Source of the DNA: Ruegeria atlantica
GTDB taxonomy: Bacteria > Pseudomonadota > Alphaproteobacteria > Rhodobacterales > Rhodobacteraceae
DNA: 64,000 nucleotides
Reading direction: 5' to 3'
NCBI RefSeq assembly: GCF_013032005.1
Contig: NZ_WQBE01000008.1
Span: 62,001 to 126,000 of the forward strand
The notes beneath the pieces are model-generated. The model did not search any database. It was not told the DNA's origin and was given only the letters and a program-made list of their open reading frames with translations. Below, piece by piece: positions 17,479 through 27,862 of this stretch. Position 1 is the stretch's first letter, and every line of letters starts with the position of its first letter. The position numbers were made by a program, and so were the translations under genes.

Positions 17479-17492
17479 TTGACGTGGATCAA
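17479..17492 (+). promoter_or_regulatory. FNR/FnrL-like box
   Basis: TTGAC-GTGG-ATCAA fits TTGA-N6-TCAA, the core of the FNR/FnrL oxygen-sensor site. A TAGATT at 17515-17520 lies 32 bases from the box centre, as expected for a class II FNR promoter with a start near 17527. The TTGACG could also serve as an ordinary -35 hexamer. Confidence 0.45.
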
Positions 17493-17526
17493 AGTGATAC
17501 TCTGGATACGTAATTAGATTACTCCC

Positions 17527-17600
17527 AACCCGCGCATGTCCGGGTTATGACATGCACCTCCCTGTTGGACTGCCGGGCCTGATGGCCCGGCCTTTTTTTG
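17527..17600 (+). ncRNA. Candidate small RNA with pseudoknot-capable 5' end
   Basis: Between the response regulator stop and the terminator lies a structured stretch with no open frame. AACCCG (17527-17532) can pair with CGGGTT (17541-17546), and GCATGTC (17534-17540) with GACATGC (17549-17555); the two helices interleave, giving either an H-type pseudoknot or two alternative hairpins. A pyrimidine-rich ACCTCCCT (17556-17563), able to pair with ribosome binding sites, separates this from the terminator hairpin. It may be a roughly 72-base RNA or only the 3' untranslated region of the regulator gene. Confidence 0.4.
17572..17599 (+). terminator. Intrinsic terminator
   Basis: GCCGGGCC and GGCCCGGC form a perfect 8-base-pair stem with a TGAT loop, followed by C and seven T. 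It ends either the response regulator transcript or a separate small RNA. Confidence 0.93.
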
Positions 17601-17658
17601 AAACAAGCTGGGTCGAAGATACAAATCCGATGGCCAGATTTGCTCCCTCAAACACAGT

Positions 17659-18114
17659 TTAGCTGGTGCCGTCGTTTTCCAGAACGGTACCGTAGGTTAT
17701 GCCGCTGCGCAGGCTACGAAAATCAGCATAAATCTTGCCATCTTCAAATGTGGCATCGATCAACCCGTTGACCTGGCGGTCTTCTCCGACCCGGGTTTCA
17801 ACCATGGCGATTGAACCAGTGCCATCGCGGCTGATTGTCCCGGTAACCTGACCTTCGTTCCACCGGTCCGAGCCGATCCGGCTCCATTTGCTGGTTCCCC
17901 AGAACGCATTGTCCTGTTGTTCTTTGATCTCAAGAACCCACTCAGATTGATTAAAACGCGGGGCTCCGTCGCTGTGTTCGTTGGGCAGGGCCGCAACGGT
18001 GTGGGTGCCGCTCCAGACGCCGCGCAAATCAGGTGTGTTTTCCGCAACTGCATGGGTTGCAAAGGCAAGGGTGCTGGCCAGCGCGGCGGCGCCAAGTGTC
18101 TTGAATCTGGTCAT
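17659..18114 (-). CDS. Hypothetical secreted protein, lipocalin-like barrel
   Basis: I do not recognise this 151-residue protein. It has a signal peptide (MTRFKTLGAAALASTLAFATHAVA) and a mature part of short beta-strand-like segments beginning DLRGVWSG, with repeated glycine turns, which resembles small periplasmic beta-barrel domains. It has no cysteine in the mature part. It stands alone, convergent with the candidate small RNA and divergent from xthA, with a GGAGG-type ribosome binding site just upstream of its ATG. Confidence 0.7.
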   Translation of the reverse strand: MTRFKTLGAAALASTLAFATHAVAENTPDLRGVWSGTHTVAALPNEHSDGAPRFNQSEWVLEIKEQQDNAFWGTSKWSRIGSDRWNEGQVTGTISRDGTGSIAMVETRVGEDRQVNGLIDATFEDGKIYADFRSLRSGITYGTVLENDGTS

Positions 18115-18338
18115 GGTTTCCTCCGTTTTCTAGTCACAAATGTTGGGAACCGCTGTTCTGATTTCCATGCTGGCGACGAAACATAAACAGGATTTAACCT
18201 GCGCTTTATGTTGCGAACGGTGTGGTGGATTGAGCCCGTTTGCCCTCAAAACCAAAAACTGGCTCAGGACATTTTTTTCTCGTGGCACCGGCGGAAACGC
18301 CACGCTAACCTGCGCCAATTGCGACAGAGGAATCCCCC

Positions 18339-19127
18339 ATGCCCTTTACACTTGCCACCTGGAACATCAACTCGGTCCGCCTGCGCGAGCCTATCGTGCT
18401 GAAATTGCTGCAGGAGGAAGCGCCGGATGTTCTGTGTCTGCAGGAGTGCAAGTCGCCGGTTGAAAAGATCCCGACCGAGGGGTTTGCCGAGCTGGGCTAC
18501 ACCCACATGATCGCACGTGGGCAAAAGGGGTATAACGGCGTCGCCATCCTGTCTCGGCTACCAATGGAAGAGGTCGGCGACAAGGATTTCGCGGGTCTCG
18601 GTCACGCGCGACACATTGCCGGACGGTTGGAAAACGGGGTCACAATCCACAATTTCTATGTCCCGGCTGGTGGCGACGTGCCGGATCGTGAAAAGAATGA
18701 GAAGTTCGGGCAAAAGCTCGACTACCTCAGCGACATGCGCGATTGGTTCCATACGGAAAAGCCGGAAAAATCCATTCTGGTGGGGGATCTGAACATCGCC
18801 CCGCGCGAGGATGACGTCTGGTCGCACAAACAACTGCTCAAGGTTGTTTCGCACACACCGATCGAGGTCGAAGCGCTGGCTGAAACCCAGGATGCAGGCG
18901 GTTGGGTTGATATCACCCGCCAGGATATTCCCGAGGGGCAATTGTACAGTTGGTGGTCCTATCGCGCGCGCGATTGGGACGCCGCTGACAAGGGGCGGCG
19001 GCTGGATCACGTCTGGGCCACGCCCGATATCTCGAACGCGGGCCACTCCAGCCGCGTCCTGCGCGACGCGCGCGGATGGGAAAAACCCAGCGACCACGCA
19101 CCCGTTTTTGCCAGTTTTGACCTGTAA
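18339..19127 (+). CDS. xthA: Exodeoxyribonuclease III
   Basis: The 262-residue protein is an AP endonuclease/3'-exonuclease of base-excision repair. It has the conserved TWNINSVRLRE start, LCLQECK with the catalytic Glu, LVGDLNIAPREDDVW, RLDHVWATPD and the final SDHAPVF with the catalytic His. All active-site elements are present. It leads a loose plus-strand run with a thioredoxin-TPR gene, a LON-domain gene and a Trm112-like gene. Confidence 0.95.
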   Translation: MPFTLATWNINSVRLREPIVLKLLQEEAPDVLCLQECKSPVEKIPTEGFAELGYTHMIARGQKGYNGVAILSRLPMEEVGDKDFAGLGHARHIAGRLENGVTIHNFYVPAGGDVPDREKNEKFGQKLDYLSDMRDWFHTEKPEKSILVGDLNIAPREDDVWSHKQLLKVVSHTPIEVEALAETQDAGGWVDITRQDIPEGQLYSWWSYRARDWDAADKGRRLDHVWATPDISNAGHSSRVLRDARGWEKPSDHAPVFASFDL

Positions 19128-19203
19128 TTACGCAACTCTGCCCTTGGTTTCCGCTGCCAGCGGTTGCATATAGGGCGCAAGTTCGAACCGGAGAGTGAAA
19201 ACC

Positions 19204-20121
19204 ATGGATCTTCTGAACGCCGCAGCCAGCCCCGAGGCCACCGATCTGATCAAGGACGGGTCCGAGGCGACCTTTATGGTCGACGTGGTCGAGGCCTCTC
19301 AGGAAACGCCTGTCATCGTTGATTTCTGGGCGCCTTGGTGCGGGCCATGCAAGACGCTGGGGCCCGCCTTGGAAGAAGCTGTAACCGCTGCCAAGGGTGC
19401 GGTGAAGATGGTCAAGATCAACGTGGATGAGGCGCAGATGATCGCGTCGCAAATGCGCATTCAGTCGATCCCGACCGTTTATGCCTTTTTCAAAGGTCAG
19501 CCCATCGACGGGTTTCAGGGCGCGCAGCCGGGTTCGGAAATCAAAGCTTTTGTTGATCGTGTGATCGAAGCCGCGGGCGGCGAAAGCCCCGGTGGGCAGC
19601 TGGATGATGCGGTCGAAGCTGCCGAAGATATGCTGGCCGATGGCGCCGCTGTTGATGCGGCCCAAACCTTTGCTGCGATTTTGGGCGAAGATCCGAACCA
19701 TGCCGGGGCTTACGGCGGGCTGGTTCGCGCACACATCGCGTCAGGCGATTTGGAACAGGCCGAAGCCATTCTGAACGGCGCACCTGCCGAGATTTCTACC
19801 TCGGCCGAGGTGGAGGCGGCGCATGCGCAGCTGGAACTGGCCAAGCAGGCCGCTGATGCCGGTCCGGTGGCCGAACTGACCGCTGCGGTCGAGGCTGATC
19901 CCGACAACCTTCAGGCCCGGTTCGATCTGGCGCAGGCACTGCACGCCAATGGCAATGTGGAGGAGGCCGTGGCGCAGTTGCTGGACCTGTTCCGCCGTGA
20001 TCGCGAATGGAATGACGGTGCCGCCAAGGCGCAGCTGTTCACCATCTTCGACGCGCTAAAACCCAATGATCCGATCGTTCTGAACGGGCGGCGCAAGCTC
20101 AGCTCGATGATATTTGCCTAA
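19204..20121 (+). CDS. Thioredoxin-TPR co-chaperone, YbbN/CnoX-like
   Basis: The 305-residue protein has an N-terminal thioredoxin domain with an intact WCGPC and a C-terminal alanine-rich tetratricopeptide region from about residue 125. E. coli CnoX (YbbN) of this design protects substrates from overoxidation and hands them to GroEL. Unlike E. coli YbbN, which has SxxC, this protein keeps CxxC and could be redox active. ATG 19204 is preferred over a GTG three codons upstream because the GGAG at about 19190 is correctly spaced only for the ATG. Confidence 0.85.
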   Translation: MDLLNAAASPEATDLIKDGSEATFMVDVVEASQETPVIVDFWAPWCGPCKTLGPALEEAVTAAKGAVKMVKINVDEAQMIASQMRIQSIPTVYAFFKGQPIDGFQGAQPGSEIKAFVDRVIEAAGGESPGGQLDDAVEAAEDMLADGAAVDAAQTFAAILGEDPNHAGAYGGLVRAHIASGDLEQAEAILNGAPAEISTSAEVEAAHAQLELAKQAADAGPVAELTAAVEADPDNLQARFDLAQALHANGNVEEAVAQLLDLFRRDREWNDGAAKAQLFTIFDALKPNDPIVLNGRRKLSSMIFA

Positions 20122-20148
20122 TTCGGGATCAGAGCTACACTCGGATAC

Positions 20149-20790
20149 ATGATGCATCCCGCTGATCTGCCGGAAACGGTATCCGTTTTTCCATTGCCGG
20201 GGGCGCTGTTGTTGCCCCGCTCGCGCCTGCCGCTGCATATTTTCGAGCCGCGCTATCTGCAGATGCTGGACGACGCACTGAAAACGCAGGAGCGGCTGAT
20301 CGGCATGGTGCAGCCGAACCCATGTCACAGCAACGAAGATAAGCTGCACCAGATCGGCTGTGCTGGGCGTGTGACGCAATTTTCGGAAACCGAAGATGGC
20401 CGTTACCTGATTACCCTGACCGGGATTTCACGGTTCCGCGTCCAATCCGAGTTGGACGCCTTTACGCCTTACCGGCGCTGTGCCGTGTCGTGGGGTGGGT
20501 TTGATCGGGATTTGGGCCGGGCCGAGATGGACGATAGTTTCGACCGCAGCGCATTTTTGGGCTTGTTGGAACGGTTTTTCGCCTCGCGCCAGCTTTCGAC
20601 CGATTGGGATACGTTGAAAGATGCAGATGATGAGTTGCTGGTGAATTCACTGTCGATGCTGCTGGATTTCGATCCCGAGGAAAAACAAGCGCTGCTTGAG
20701 GCCCCCTGTCTGCGCACCCGGCGCGAGACACTAACGACACTGATAGAATTCGCCATGCGCGGCGGCACGAATGAGGAAAAACTGCAATGA
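20149..20790 (+). CDS. LON peptidase N-terminal domain protein
   Basis: The 213-residue protein consists only of the substrate-binding domain found at the N-terminus of Lon protease, beginning [24 protein letters not shown]. It has no ATPase or protease domain. The function of these free-standing domains is unknown. Its stop overlaps the start of the Trm112-like gene by four bases, and that pairing is common in alphaproteobacteria. Confidence 0.88.
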   Translation: MMHPADLPETVSVFPLPGALLLPRSRLPLHIFEPRYLQMLDDALKTQERLIGMVQPNPCHSNEDKLHQIGCAGRVTQFSETEDGRYLITLTGISRFRVQSELDAFTPYRRCAVSWGGFDRDLGRAEMDDSFDRSAFLGLLERFFASRQLSTDWDTLKDADDELLVNSLSMLLDFDPEEKQALLEAPCLRTRRETLTTLIEFAMRGGTNEEKLQ

Positions 20791-20972
20791 CCGAGCCCCA
20801 ACACCCTTTCGACCGGCATATGCTTGAGGCTCTGATTTGTCCGCAGACGCACACGACTTTGCACTACGATGCCGACAAGCAGGAACTGGTGTCCAAGGCG
20901 GCCAATCTGGCCTTTCCGATCCGAAATGGGATTCCGGTGATGTTGGTCGATGAGGCGCGAGAACTAGACTAA
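20787..20972 (+). CDS. Trm112/UPF0434 family small protein
   Basis: The 61-residue protein has the LEALICPQT start and [19 protein letters not shown] end of the Trm112-like family. In eukaryotes and archaea Trm112 activates methyltransferases; bacterial homologues may do likewise, but their partners are not established. Only one of the usual metal-binding cysteines is visible. It is translationally coupled to the LON-domain gene and overlaps the end of the convergent hydroxylase gene by four bases. Confidence 0.9.
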   Translation: MTEPQHPFDRHMLEALICPQTHTTLHYDADKQELVSKAANLAFPIRNGIPVMLVDEARELD

Positions 20973-22195
20973 ATCGCGCGACCCTGCAGCAGTTTTGGCA
21001 GGTCTCCGGTCAGCCCGGCGGCCTCACGCACGAAGCCACGGCGCAGGCCGGGCAGCGATCCCACAATTCCCATTCCAATGTCGCGTCCGATCCGCAGCAA
21101 TGGGTTGTCGTTGGAAAACAGCTTGTTGAACACGTCTGTCGCCATAGCCAGCGCCGCCGTGTCGAACCGCCGCCATTCCTGATAGCGTTCCAGCACCAGG
21201 ACAGATCCGATATCCTCGCCGCGCCGCCCGGCCAGTGTTAGCACCTCGGCCAGAGCCCCGACATCGCGCAGACCCGCGTTCAGGCCTTGCCCCGCGATGG
21301 GGTGCATGCCGTGGGCGGCGTCTCCGACCAGAGCCATTCGGTCGCCAATGAAGGAATTGGCGATGGTCAGGTTCAGCGGATAGGTGAACCGGTCGCCCTG
21401 CAGGCGGATATCGCCCAGAAAATCTCCGAACCGGGGGCGCAGGACCTGCAGGTACTCGTCTTCGGGCAGGGTGTTGATGTGCTGGGCCGTCTCAGTCCGT
21501 TCGCTCCAGACGATCGAACTGCGATTGCCGGTCAGGGGCAGAATGGCTAGCGGGCCGGGTGGCATGAAGAACTGGTGGGCAACGCCGTGGTGGGGCAGGT
21601 CATGTTCGATGGCGCAGACCAGTGCGGTCTGGCCGTAATCCCAGCCAGTACGCTTGATGCCCGCCCGCGTGGCGGTCCCGCTGCGGCGACCGTCGCAACC
21701 GACCAGCATTGAACCGGTCAGTGTGGTGCCGTCGTCCAAGGTCAGCGTCACGCCGGTCGCATCGCAATTCTGCGCGACAACGGTTCTGCCGCTGATTTCT
21801 GTGATGCCTTTTTCCTCGGCCATGGCGCTCATAAAGGCGCGGCGCAGGTGACGGTCTTCGACCATGTAGCCCATCGGACCTTCTTCGATCTCGGCATGGT
21901 CGAAATGCATGAAGAACGGGGATGGCCCAACGCCTGCATGCCCATCGGTCACCTTGATTTCCAACATCGGCTGGGCGTGTTCGGCCACGCGATCCCAGAC
22001 CCCGATCGCATCCAGCAACCTTTGAGAGGCCAGCGCCAGCGCATAGGCACGCCCATCAAAGGCTGCGTTCTTGCGCACTTTTTCCGCCAGCGCGTCAATC
22101 ACGGTGACCGAATGGCCGGTCTGCGCCAGCGCCAAAGCCAATGCCGGGCCGTTTAGGCCGCCGCCCACGATCAGGATATCCGAGGTTTGTTCCAT
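20969..22195 (-). CDS. UbiH/UbiF/VisC family FAD-dependent hydroxylase
   Basis: The 408-residue flavoprotein monooxygenase has the Rossmann motif [19 protein letters not shown], the central DGRRSGTA motif and the C-terminal FAD motif [17 protein letters not shown]. Members hydroxylate the ubiquinone ring at the membrane. Which ring carbon is modified cannot be told from sequence, since alphaproteobacterial enzymes vary in regiospecificity. ATG 22195 places the FAD motif at residue 9. It is divergent from the amidase gene. Confidence 0.88.
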   Translation of the reverse strand: MEQTSDILIVGGGLNGPALALALAQTGHSVTVIDALAEKVRKNAAFDGRAYALALASQRLLDAIGVWDRVAEHAQPMLEIKVTDGHAGVGPSPFFMHFDHAEIEEGPMGYMVEDRHLRRAFMSAMAEEKGITEISGRTVVAQNCDATGVTLTLDDGTTLTGSMLVGCDGRRSGTATRAGIKRTGWDYGQTALVCAIEHDLPHHGVAHQFFMPPGPLAILPLTGNRSSIVWSERTETAQHINTLPEDEYLQVLRPRFGDFLGDIRLQGDRFTYPLNLTIANSFIGDRMALVGDAAHGMHPIAGQGLNAGLRDVGALAEVLTLAGRRGEDIGSVLVLERYQEWRRFDTAALAMATDVFNKLFSNDNPLLRIGRDIGMGIVGSLPGLRRGFVREAAGLTGDLPKLLQGRAI

Positions 22196-22285
22196 GCCCC
22201 GCAATATGCGCGCCCATTCGGGATTGTCCATGTGCGGTCCTGTCGCTACCGTCCGTCAAAGCGCAATTTTTTCAAGGGGGCGGTG

Positions 22286-23614
22286 ATGCAGGATTGGCTG
22301 ACCATGACGGCGTGTGATCTGGGTCGGGGCATCGGTATGGGGCGGATTGACCCGGTGGAATTGACCGAAACATACCTGTCGGCCATCGACGAACATCCCC
22401 ACAGCGACCGAATCTATGCCCGTGTCACCCATGATCGCGCTAGGTCTGAGGCGGCAGCGGCGCAAGCCCGCGCCAAGCAGGGGCAGCGCCTGTCGCTTTT
22501 GGATGGGGTGCCGATCAGTTGGAAAGACCTGTTCGACACTGCCGGTATCGGAACCGAGTCCGGGTCGGCCCTGCTGAAAGGTCGGGTGCCGGAAGCTGAC
22601 GCGGTCGTGGTGCGCAACGCCACCGCGTTGGGGGCGGTCTGTCTGGGCAAAACCCATATGAGCGAGCTGGCCTTTTCCGGCCTCGGCCTGAACCCAATTA
22701 CTGGCACGCCGCCCTGCGTCGATGATGTGGACGCGGTGCCGGGTGGATCCTCGTCTGGTGCCGGGGCATCGGTGGCCTGGGGATTGGCGGCTGGCGGGAT
22801 CGGCTCGGACACCGGCGGATCGGTCCGCATCCCCGCGGCCTGGAACAACTTGGTGGGGCTTAAAACCACCGCCGGACGGATCAGCCTGGAAGGTGTAGTG
22901 CCCTTGTGCCTGCGATTCGACACCGCCGGTCCGCTGACCCGGTCGGTTGAGGATGCCGCGCATATGCTGGCGCTGTTGGAAGGAGGTACACCGGCGGACC
23001 TGCGGGGGGCCAGCCTGAAAGGTCGGCGCTTTGCTGATCTGCAGAACGTCGCCAAGGACGACCTGCGCGATGCGCCCCGCAAAGCTTTTGACGACGCTGT
23101 TGACCGGTTGCGCGATGCTGGCGCGGAAATCGTGCCATTGGAAGTGCCCGAACTGGATGAGGCGATGGGGCTTTCGGGCATTCTCTACACCACCGAAGCC
23201 TATGGCTTGTGGCGCGACGTGATCGAGGCGAACCCTGACGCCATGTATCCCGAAATTCTGGCTCGGTTCCGTGCAGGCAAGGATACCTCTGGCCCCGATT
23301 ACGTCGCCGCATGGTCCAAACTGAAAGCCTGCCGGGCCGCTTGGGATGCGGCAACCTCTGGCTTTGACGCCGTTCTGGCCCCGACAGCCCCCATTCTGCC
23401 ACCGAATCTGGAGCGGTTGATGACGGATCACGACTATTACGTCACCGAAAACCTGCTGGCTCTGCGCAATACGCGGATTGGCAACCTGATGGGGCTTGCA
23501 GCCCTGACCCTGCCCACCGGCACCCCCGGTTGTGGGCTGATGATGTTAGGTTATCCGGGCTCGGAAGAAGTGCTTTTGCGACTTGGATCAGCAGCCGAAG
23601 CAGCATTGGCCTGA
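22286..23614 (+). CDS. Amidase signature family protein
   Basis: The 442-residue protein has the Ser-cisSer-Lys layout of the amidase signature family: Lys in GVPISWKDLFDT, the serine-rich VPGGSSSGAGASVA and GSDTGGSVRIPAAWN. It hydrolyses a C-N amide bond of an unknown substrate. The absence of a gatB neighbour and the poor match to the GatA C-terminus argue against tRNA amidation. ATG 22286 follows AAGGGGG. It lies upstream of the aminotransferase and ftsK genes in the same direction. Confidence 0.85.
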   Translation: MQDWLTMTACDLGRGIGMGRIDPVELTETYLSAIDEHPHSDRIYARVTHDRARSEAAAAQARAKQGQRLSLLDGVPISWKDLFDTAGIGTESGSALLKGRVPEADAVVVRNATALGAVCLGKTHMSELAFSGLGLNPITGTPPCVDDVDAVPGGSSSGAGASVAWGLAAGGIGSDTGGSVRIPAAWNNLVGLKTTAGRISLEGVVPLCLRFDTAGPLTRSVEDAAHMLALLEGGTPADLRGASLKGRRFADLQNVAKDDLRDAPRKAFDDAVDRLRDAGAEIVPLEVPELDEAMGLSGILYTTEAYGLWRDVIEANPDAMYPEILARFRAGKDTSGPDYVAAWSKLKACRAAWDAATSGFDAVLAPTAPILPPNLERLMTDHDYYVTENLLALRNTRIGNLMGLAALTLPTGTPGCGLMMLGYPGSEEVLLRLGSAAEAALA

Positions 23615-23723
23615 ATGCCACAATCCCCTGATTCGGCACCTCTTTGTCTGGACGAAGCGGGGTGCGGCCTGTAATCTGCTAAAAAAACGGGGCGAAAATG
23701 ATCCCGATATTGAGGCAGCAGTT

Positions 23724-24905
23724 ATGAATTTCCCCGAGCGGTTTTCGAACCTACCGGAATACGCATTTCCGCGTTTACGCACCCTGTTGGACCACCATCA
23801 GCCGGGCGGAGACGTGATTCACATGACCATCGGCGCCCCGATGCATGACTTCCCGGCTTGGGTGACGGATGTGATCATGGAAAACGCTGCTGGGTTTCAG
23901 GGCTATCCGCCAAACGAAGGCTCGCCCGAGCTGCGTGGCGCGATCACCGACTGGATCAAGCGCCGCTATGGTGTGGCGATGGACCCCGAAACCAACGTGA
24001 TGGCGCTGAACGGCACGCGTGAGGGGTTGTATAACGCCGCCATGGCGCTGTGCCCGGAACAGAAGAACGGCCAAAGACCGGTCGTCCTGTGCCCAAACCC
24101 GTTTTATCAGGTCTATATGGTCGCCTCGATCTCGGTTGCGGCCGAGCCGGTCTTTGTGCCTGCGACCGCCGCGACCGGTCATCTGCCCGATTACGCTGGA
24201 TTGCCCGAGGACGTGCTGAACCGCACCGCTGTGGCCTATATCTGCTCACCCGCCAACCCGCAGGGGGCCGTGGCCTCGCGCGATTATTGGGCCGAGCTGA
24301 TCCAATTGGCCGAGAAATACGATTTCCGCATCTTCGCGGATGAGTGTTATTCCGAGATTTACCGCAATGATGCCCCAGCCGGGGCCTTGACCGTAGCGCA
24401 GGAACTGGGGGCTGATCCCGAACGGGTCACCCTGTTCAACTCGCTGTCAAAACGGTCCAATCTGGCAGGGCTGCGGTCCGGCCTGATTGCGGGCGGGCCT
24501 GAGACGATCAAACGGGTCAAGCAGTTGCGCAGTTACGCGGGCGCGCCCTTACCAGCCCCCTTGCAGGCCGCAGCGGCACGGGTTTGGGCGGATGAGGCGC
24601 ATGTCGCTGAGAACCGCGCGCTGTATCAGGAAAAATACGCGATTGCCGATGAGGTATTTGCCAATGTTCAGGGTTACATGCCGCCAGAGGCGGGGTTTTT
24701 CCTGTGGCTACCTGTCGAAAACGGCGAAGAAACCGCATTGAAGCTTTGGCAGCAGACCGGGGTACGGGTGCTGCCGGGCGCATATCTTTCTCAAGGCGAT
24801 CCGGGGCAAAACCCGGGCGAACAATTTATCCGGGTCGCCATGGTGGCCCCAAAAACAGAGATGAAGCGCGGGCTGATCATGCTCCGCGACTGCATCTATT
24901 CGTGA
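23724..24905 (+). CDS. Class I/II aminotransferase, DapC-like
   Basis: The 393-residue PLP enzyme carries [12 protein letters not shown]-type sequence, CSPANPQG, the aspartate-bearing ADECYSEIY and the PLP lysine in [14 protein letters not shown]. These segments resemble succinyldiaminopimelate aminotransferase (DapC) of Bordetella, which serves lysine and peptidoglycan precursor synthesis. That fits a lysine route with dapA elsewhere in the window, but alphaproteobacterial genomes hold several similar paralogues, so the substrate is inference. It ends 14 bases before ftsK. Confidence 0.8.
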   Translation: MNFPERFSNLPEYAFPRLRTLLDHHQPGGDVIHMTIGAPMHDFPAWVTDVIMENAAGFQGYPPNEGSPELRGAITDWIKRRYGVAMDPETNVMALNGTREGLYNAAMALCPEQKNGQRPVVLCPNPFYQVYMVASISVAAEPVFVPATAATGHLPDYAGLPEDVLNRTAVAYICSPANPQGAVASRDYWAELIQLAEKYDFRIFADECYSEIYRNDAPAGALTVAQELGADPERVTLFNSLSKRSNLAGLRSGLIAGGPETIKRVKQLRSYAGAPLPAPLQAAAARVWADEAHVAENRALYQEKYAIADEVFANVQGYMPPEAGFFLWLPVENGEETALKLWQQTGVRVLPGAYLSQGDPGQNPGEQFIRVAMVAPKTEMKRGLIMLRDCIYS

Positions 24906-24919
24906 GGTACGAGGGCAAA

Positions 24920-27823
24920 ATGGCATCTTATAACGCGCGCAACCGCGATCCATTGCTGGACAGCACGACTCAGGCCGCGATTGAGCGGCGCAGCAAAGAG
25001 CTGATCGGGATCGCCCTGATCCTGCTGGGCCTGGCCGCCGCTGCGATGATCTGGTCCTACACGCCGGATGATCCGAATTGGATGGTTTCAACGGACGCGC
25101 CGGTGCAAAACTGGATGGGGCGGATTGGTGCCTCAATCGCCGCACCTTTGTTCATGATCGTAGGTTGGGGCAGCTGGAGTATCGCGCTGGTGCTGATCGG
25201 CTGGGGCGTGCGCTTTGCTGGGCATTTCGGCGAGGAGCGCGCGGTTGGCCGCCTGATCTTTGCGCCGATCTGGATTGCTATAGTCTCGGTCTATGCCGCG
25301 ACGCTGGTGCCGGGGGAGGCGTGGCGTGCGACCCACAGCTTTGGTCTGGGTGGCCTGTTTGGCGATACCGTAATGGGCGCGCTTCTGACGCTGCTGCCGA
25401 TTTCCTCGCATTTCATGGTCAAGCTGATGTCACTGGCCATGGCTGCTGGGATGTTGGCGCTGGGTGTTTTTGTGCTGGGTTTCACCAAAGCGGATGTGCG
25501 CAAGGGCTTCCGCGCCTTCTTGCTGGGCTTGGTCATGTCCTATGACATGCTGATGAACCTGCTGGGCCGTGGGGCCACTGCCACCGCGCAGGCCGCTCGC
25601 GACCGTCGCACGCAGTGGGAGGAACGCAAGGCCGCCCGTACGGAAGCGGCGGAAGCCGTGTTTGACGATGATCTGGCCTATGCCGATCCGGTGTTCGAAG
25701 AGCCGGACTATGACGAACCCGAGCCCGCAAAGCCGGGCTTGTTGGCGCGGATGCCCAACCTGATCCGCCGTCCCGATCCGATGATCGAGCCCGAGCTGGT
25801 CGATCCTGAACCCGTTGCTGGGTTTGACGAAATGCCGGGTGAGGATCGTATCCGATCCAAGATCTCTGCCGCTGTGCGCAACCGCAAGGTCGCGATCGGC
25901 GAAATGACCCCCGAGCCTGATCCGAACCTGCCGCTGACCAAGGGGCGGGGCCGGGGGCCCGATCCGCTGATCCTGAACCCCAGAGGTGGCGACGAGCTGC
26001 CGCCCGAACCGCCGATGACCTCGGCTGGACTGCCGCCGGAACCGATGCTGACAGCAGAACCTGCGCCCGAATGGCAGCAAGAACCGCTGCATCAGGATTT
26101 TGCGTCCGAGCCGGATTTCGAAGACGAAGCCGTGTTCGAGGATGCGCCACAGTCTGAACCCGCGTCGCAGCAGCGCCCTGCGATGAAAATCCCGGTGGCC
26201 GAGCCGCGCAAACCGGTGGTGGCACAGCCCGTGCGCCGGACCCCGCCGCCCTCGCGCCGCGCTCAGGCCGAGGCACAGCCGACCTTGTCCTTCGAGGAAC
26301 GGCATTCCGATTTTGAATTGCCGCCGCTGAGCCTGTTGTCCAACCCCGCCAGCATTCAGCGCCATCACCTTAGCGACGAGGCGTTGGAAGAAAACGCGCG
26401 GATGCTTGAAAACGTGCTGGATGACTATGGCGTCAAGGGTGAGATCACCAGCGTCCGCCCCGGCCCGGTTGTCACCATGTACGAACTGGAACCGGCGCCG
26501 GGCCTGAAAGCCAGCCGTGTGATCGGTCTGGCCGACGACATTGCCCGTTCGATGTCGGCGTTGTCGGCTCGGGTTTCGACTCTGCCGGGCCGCTCGGTGA
26601 TCGGTATCGAACTGCCGAATGAAAACCGTGAGATGGTGGTTCTGCGCGAAATTCTGGCCAGCCGAGATTTTGGTGACGGTAACCATGCGCTGCCTCTGGC
26701 GTTGGGCAAGGATATCGGTGGCGAGTCCGTTGTGGCGAACCTGGCCAAGATGCCTCACTTGCTGATCGCGGGGACCACCGGGTCCGGTAAGTCGGTAGCG
26801 ATCAACACCATGATCCTGTCGCTGTTGTACAAGTTGTCACCGGACGAATGCCGCCTGATCATGATCGATCCGAAGATGTTGGAACTGTCAGTTTATGACG
26901 GCATCCCGCATCTGCTGTCGCCCGTTGTAACCGACCCGAAAAAGGCGGTTGTGGCCCTGAAATGGGTCGTGGGCGAGATGGAGGACCGCTATCGCAAGAT
27001 GTCCAAGATGGGCGTGCGTAATATCGCGGGCTACAACGGCCGTGTGAAGGACGCGTTGGCCAAGGGCGAGTTGTTCAGCCGCACGGTCCAGACCGGGTTC
27101 GATGACGAAACCGGCGAACCGATGTTCGAGACCGAAGAATTCGCCCCCGAGTCGATGCCCTATATCGTTGTCATCGTCGACGAGATGGCCGACCTGATGA
27201 TGGTAGCGGGCAAAGAGATCGAAGCTTGCATTCAGCGTCTGGCGCAAATGGCGCGGGCCTCGGGCATTCACTTGATCATGGCTACGCAGCGTCCCTCGGT
27301 CGATGTGATCACCGGTACGATCAAGGCGAACTTCCCGACCCGGATTTCGTTCCAGGTGACCTCGAAAGTCGACAGCCGCACCATTCTGGGCGAAATGGGT
27401 GCTGAACAACTGCTGGGGCAGGGCGATATGCTGTATATGGCCGGTGGGGCCAAGATCACCCGCTGCCACGGGCCATTTGTCTCGGACGAAGAGGTCGAAG
27501 AAATCGTCAATCACCTGAAACAGTTCGGCCCGCCGGATTACATGAGCGGCGTTGTCGATGGACCGGCAGATGAGAAGGCTGACAATATCGATGCCGTTCT
27601 GGGTCTGAACACGGGCGGCAATACGAACGGCGAAGATGCCCTCTATGATCAGGCCGTGGCGATTGTGATCAAGGATCGCAAATGCTCGACCTCATACATC
27701 CAGCGGAAACTTGCCATTGGCTACAACAAGGCCGCGCGGTTGGTTGAGCAGATGGAGGACGAAGGCGTTGTTTCTTCTGCAAATCACGTCGGTAAGCGGG
27801 AAATCCTCGTCCCCGAGCAGTAG
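24920..27823 (+). CDS. ftsK: DNA translocase FtsK
   Basis: The 967-residue protein has four N-terminal membrane segments in residues about 28-195, a proline- and acid-rich linker, a motor domain with Walker A GTTGSGKS at about 618-625 and Walker [13 protein letters not shown] near 751-762, and a C-terminal gamma winged helix from about 905 that reads polar KOPS sequences. FtsK links septum formation to chromosome dimer resolution. The start with GAGGGCAA upstream directly follows the aminotransferase stop. lolA follows with 39 bases between, as in many alphaproteobacteria. Confidence 0.96.
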   Translation: MASYNARNRDPLLDSTTQAAIERRSKELIGIALILLGLAAAAMIWSYTPDDPNWMVSTDAPVQNWMGRIGASIAAPLFMIVGWGSWSIALVLIGWGVRFAGHFGEERAVGRLIFAPIWIAIVSVYAATLVPGEAWRATHSFGLGGLFGDTVMGALLTLLPISSHFMVKLMSLAMAAGMLALGVFVLGFTKADVRKGFRAFLLGLVMSYDMLMNLLGRGATATAQAARDRRTQWEERKAARTEAAEAVFDDDLAYADPVFEEPDYDEPEPAKPGLLARMPNLIRRPDPMIEPELVDPEPVAGFDEMPGEDRIRSKISAAVRNRKVAIGEMTPEPDPNLPLTKGRGRGPDPLILNPRGGDELPPEPPMTSAGLPPEPMLTAEPAPEWQQEPLHQDFASEPDFEDEAVFEDAPQSEPASQQRPAMKIPVAEPRKPVVAQPVRRTPPPSRRAQAEAQPTLSFEERHSDFELPPLSLLSNPASIQRHHLSDEALEENARMLENVLDDYGVKGEITSVRPGPVVTMYELEPAPGLKASRVIGLADDIARSMSALSARVSTLPGRSVIGIELPNENREMVVLREILASRDFGDGNHALPLALGKDIGGESVVANLAKMPHLLIAGTTGSGKSVAINTMILSLLYKLSPDECRLIMIDPKMLELSVYDGIPHLLSPVVTDPKKAVVALKWVVGEMEDRYRKMSKMGVRNIAGYNGRVKDALAKGELFSRTVQTGFDDETGEPMFETEEFAPESMPYIVVIVDEMADLMMVAGKEIEACIQRLAQMARASGIHLIMATQRPSVDVITGTIKANFPTRISFQVTSKVDSRTILGEMGAEQLLGQGDMLYMAGGAKITRCHGPFVSDEEVEEIVNHLKQFGPPDYMSGVVDGPADEKADNIDAVLGLNTGGNTNGEDALYDQAVAIVIKDRKCSTSYIQRKLAIGYNKAARLVEQMEDEGVVSSANHVGKREILVPEQ

Positions 27824-27862
27824 GATATTTAATAACAAGGGCAAAGCGCTTATCTGGGTTTT

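Noticed and set aside
25430-26758. 442-codon minus-strand frame inside ftsK
   Set aside because: The region is the FtsK linker and start of the motor domain; the reverse product is low-complexity His/Arg-rich sequence.
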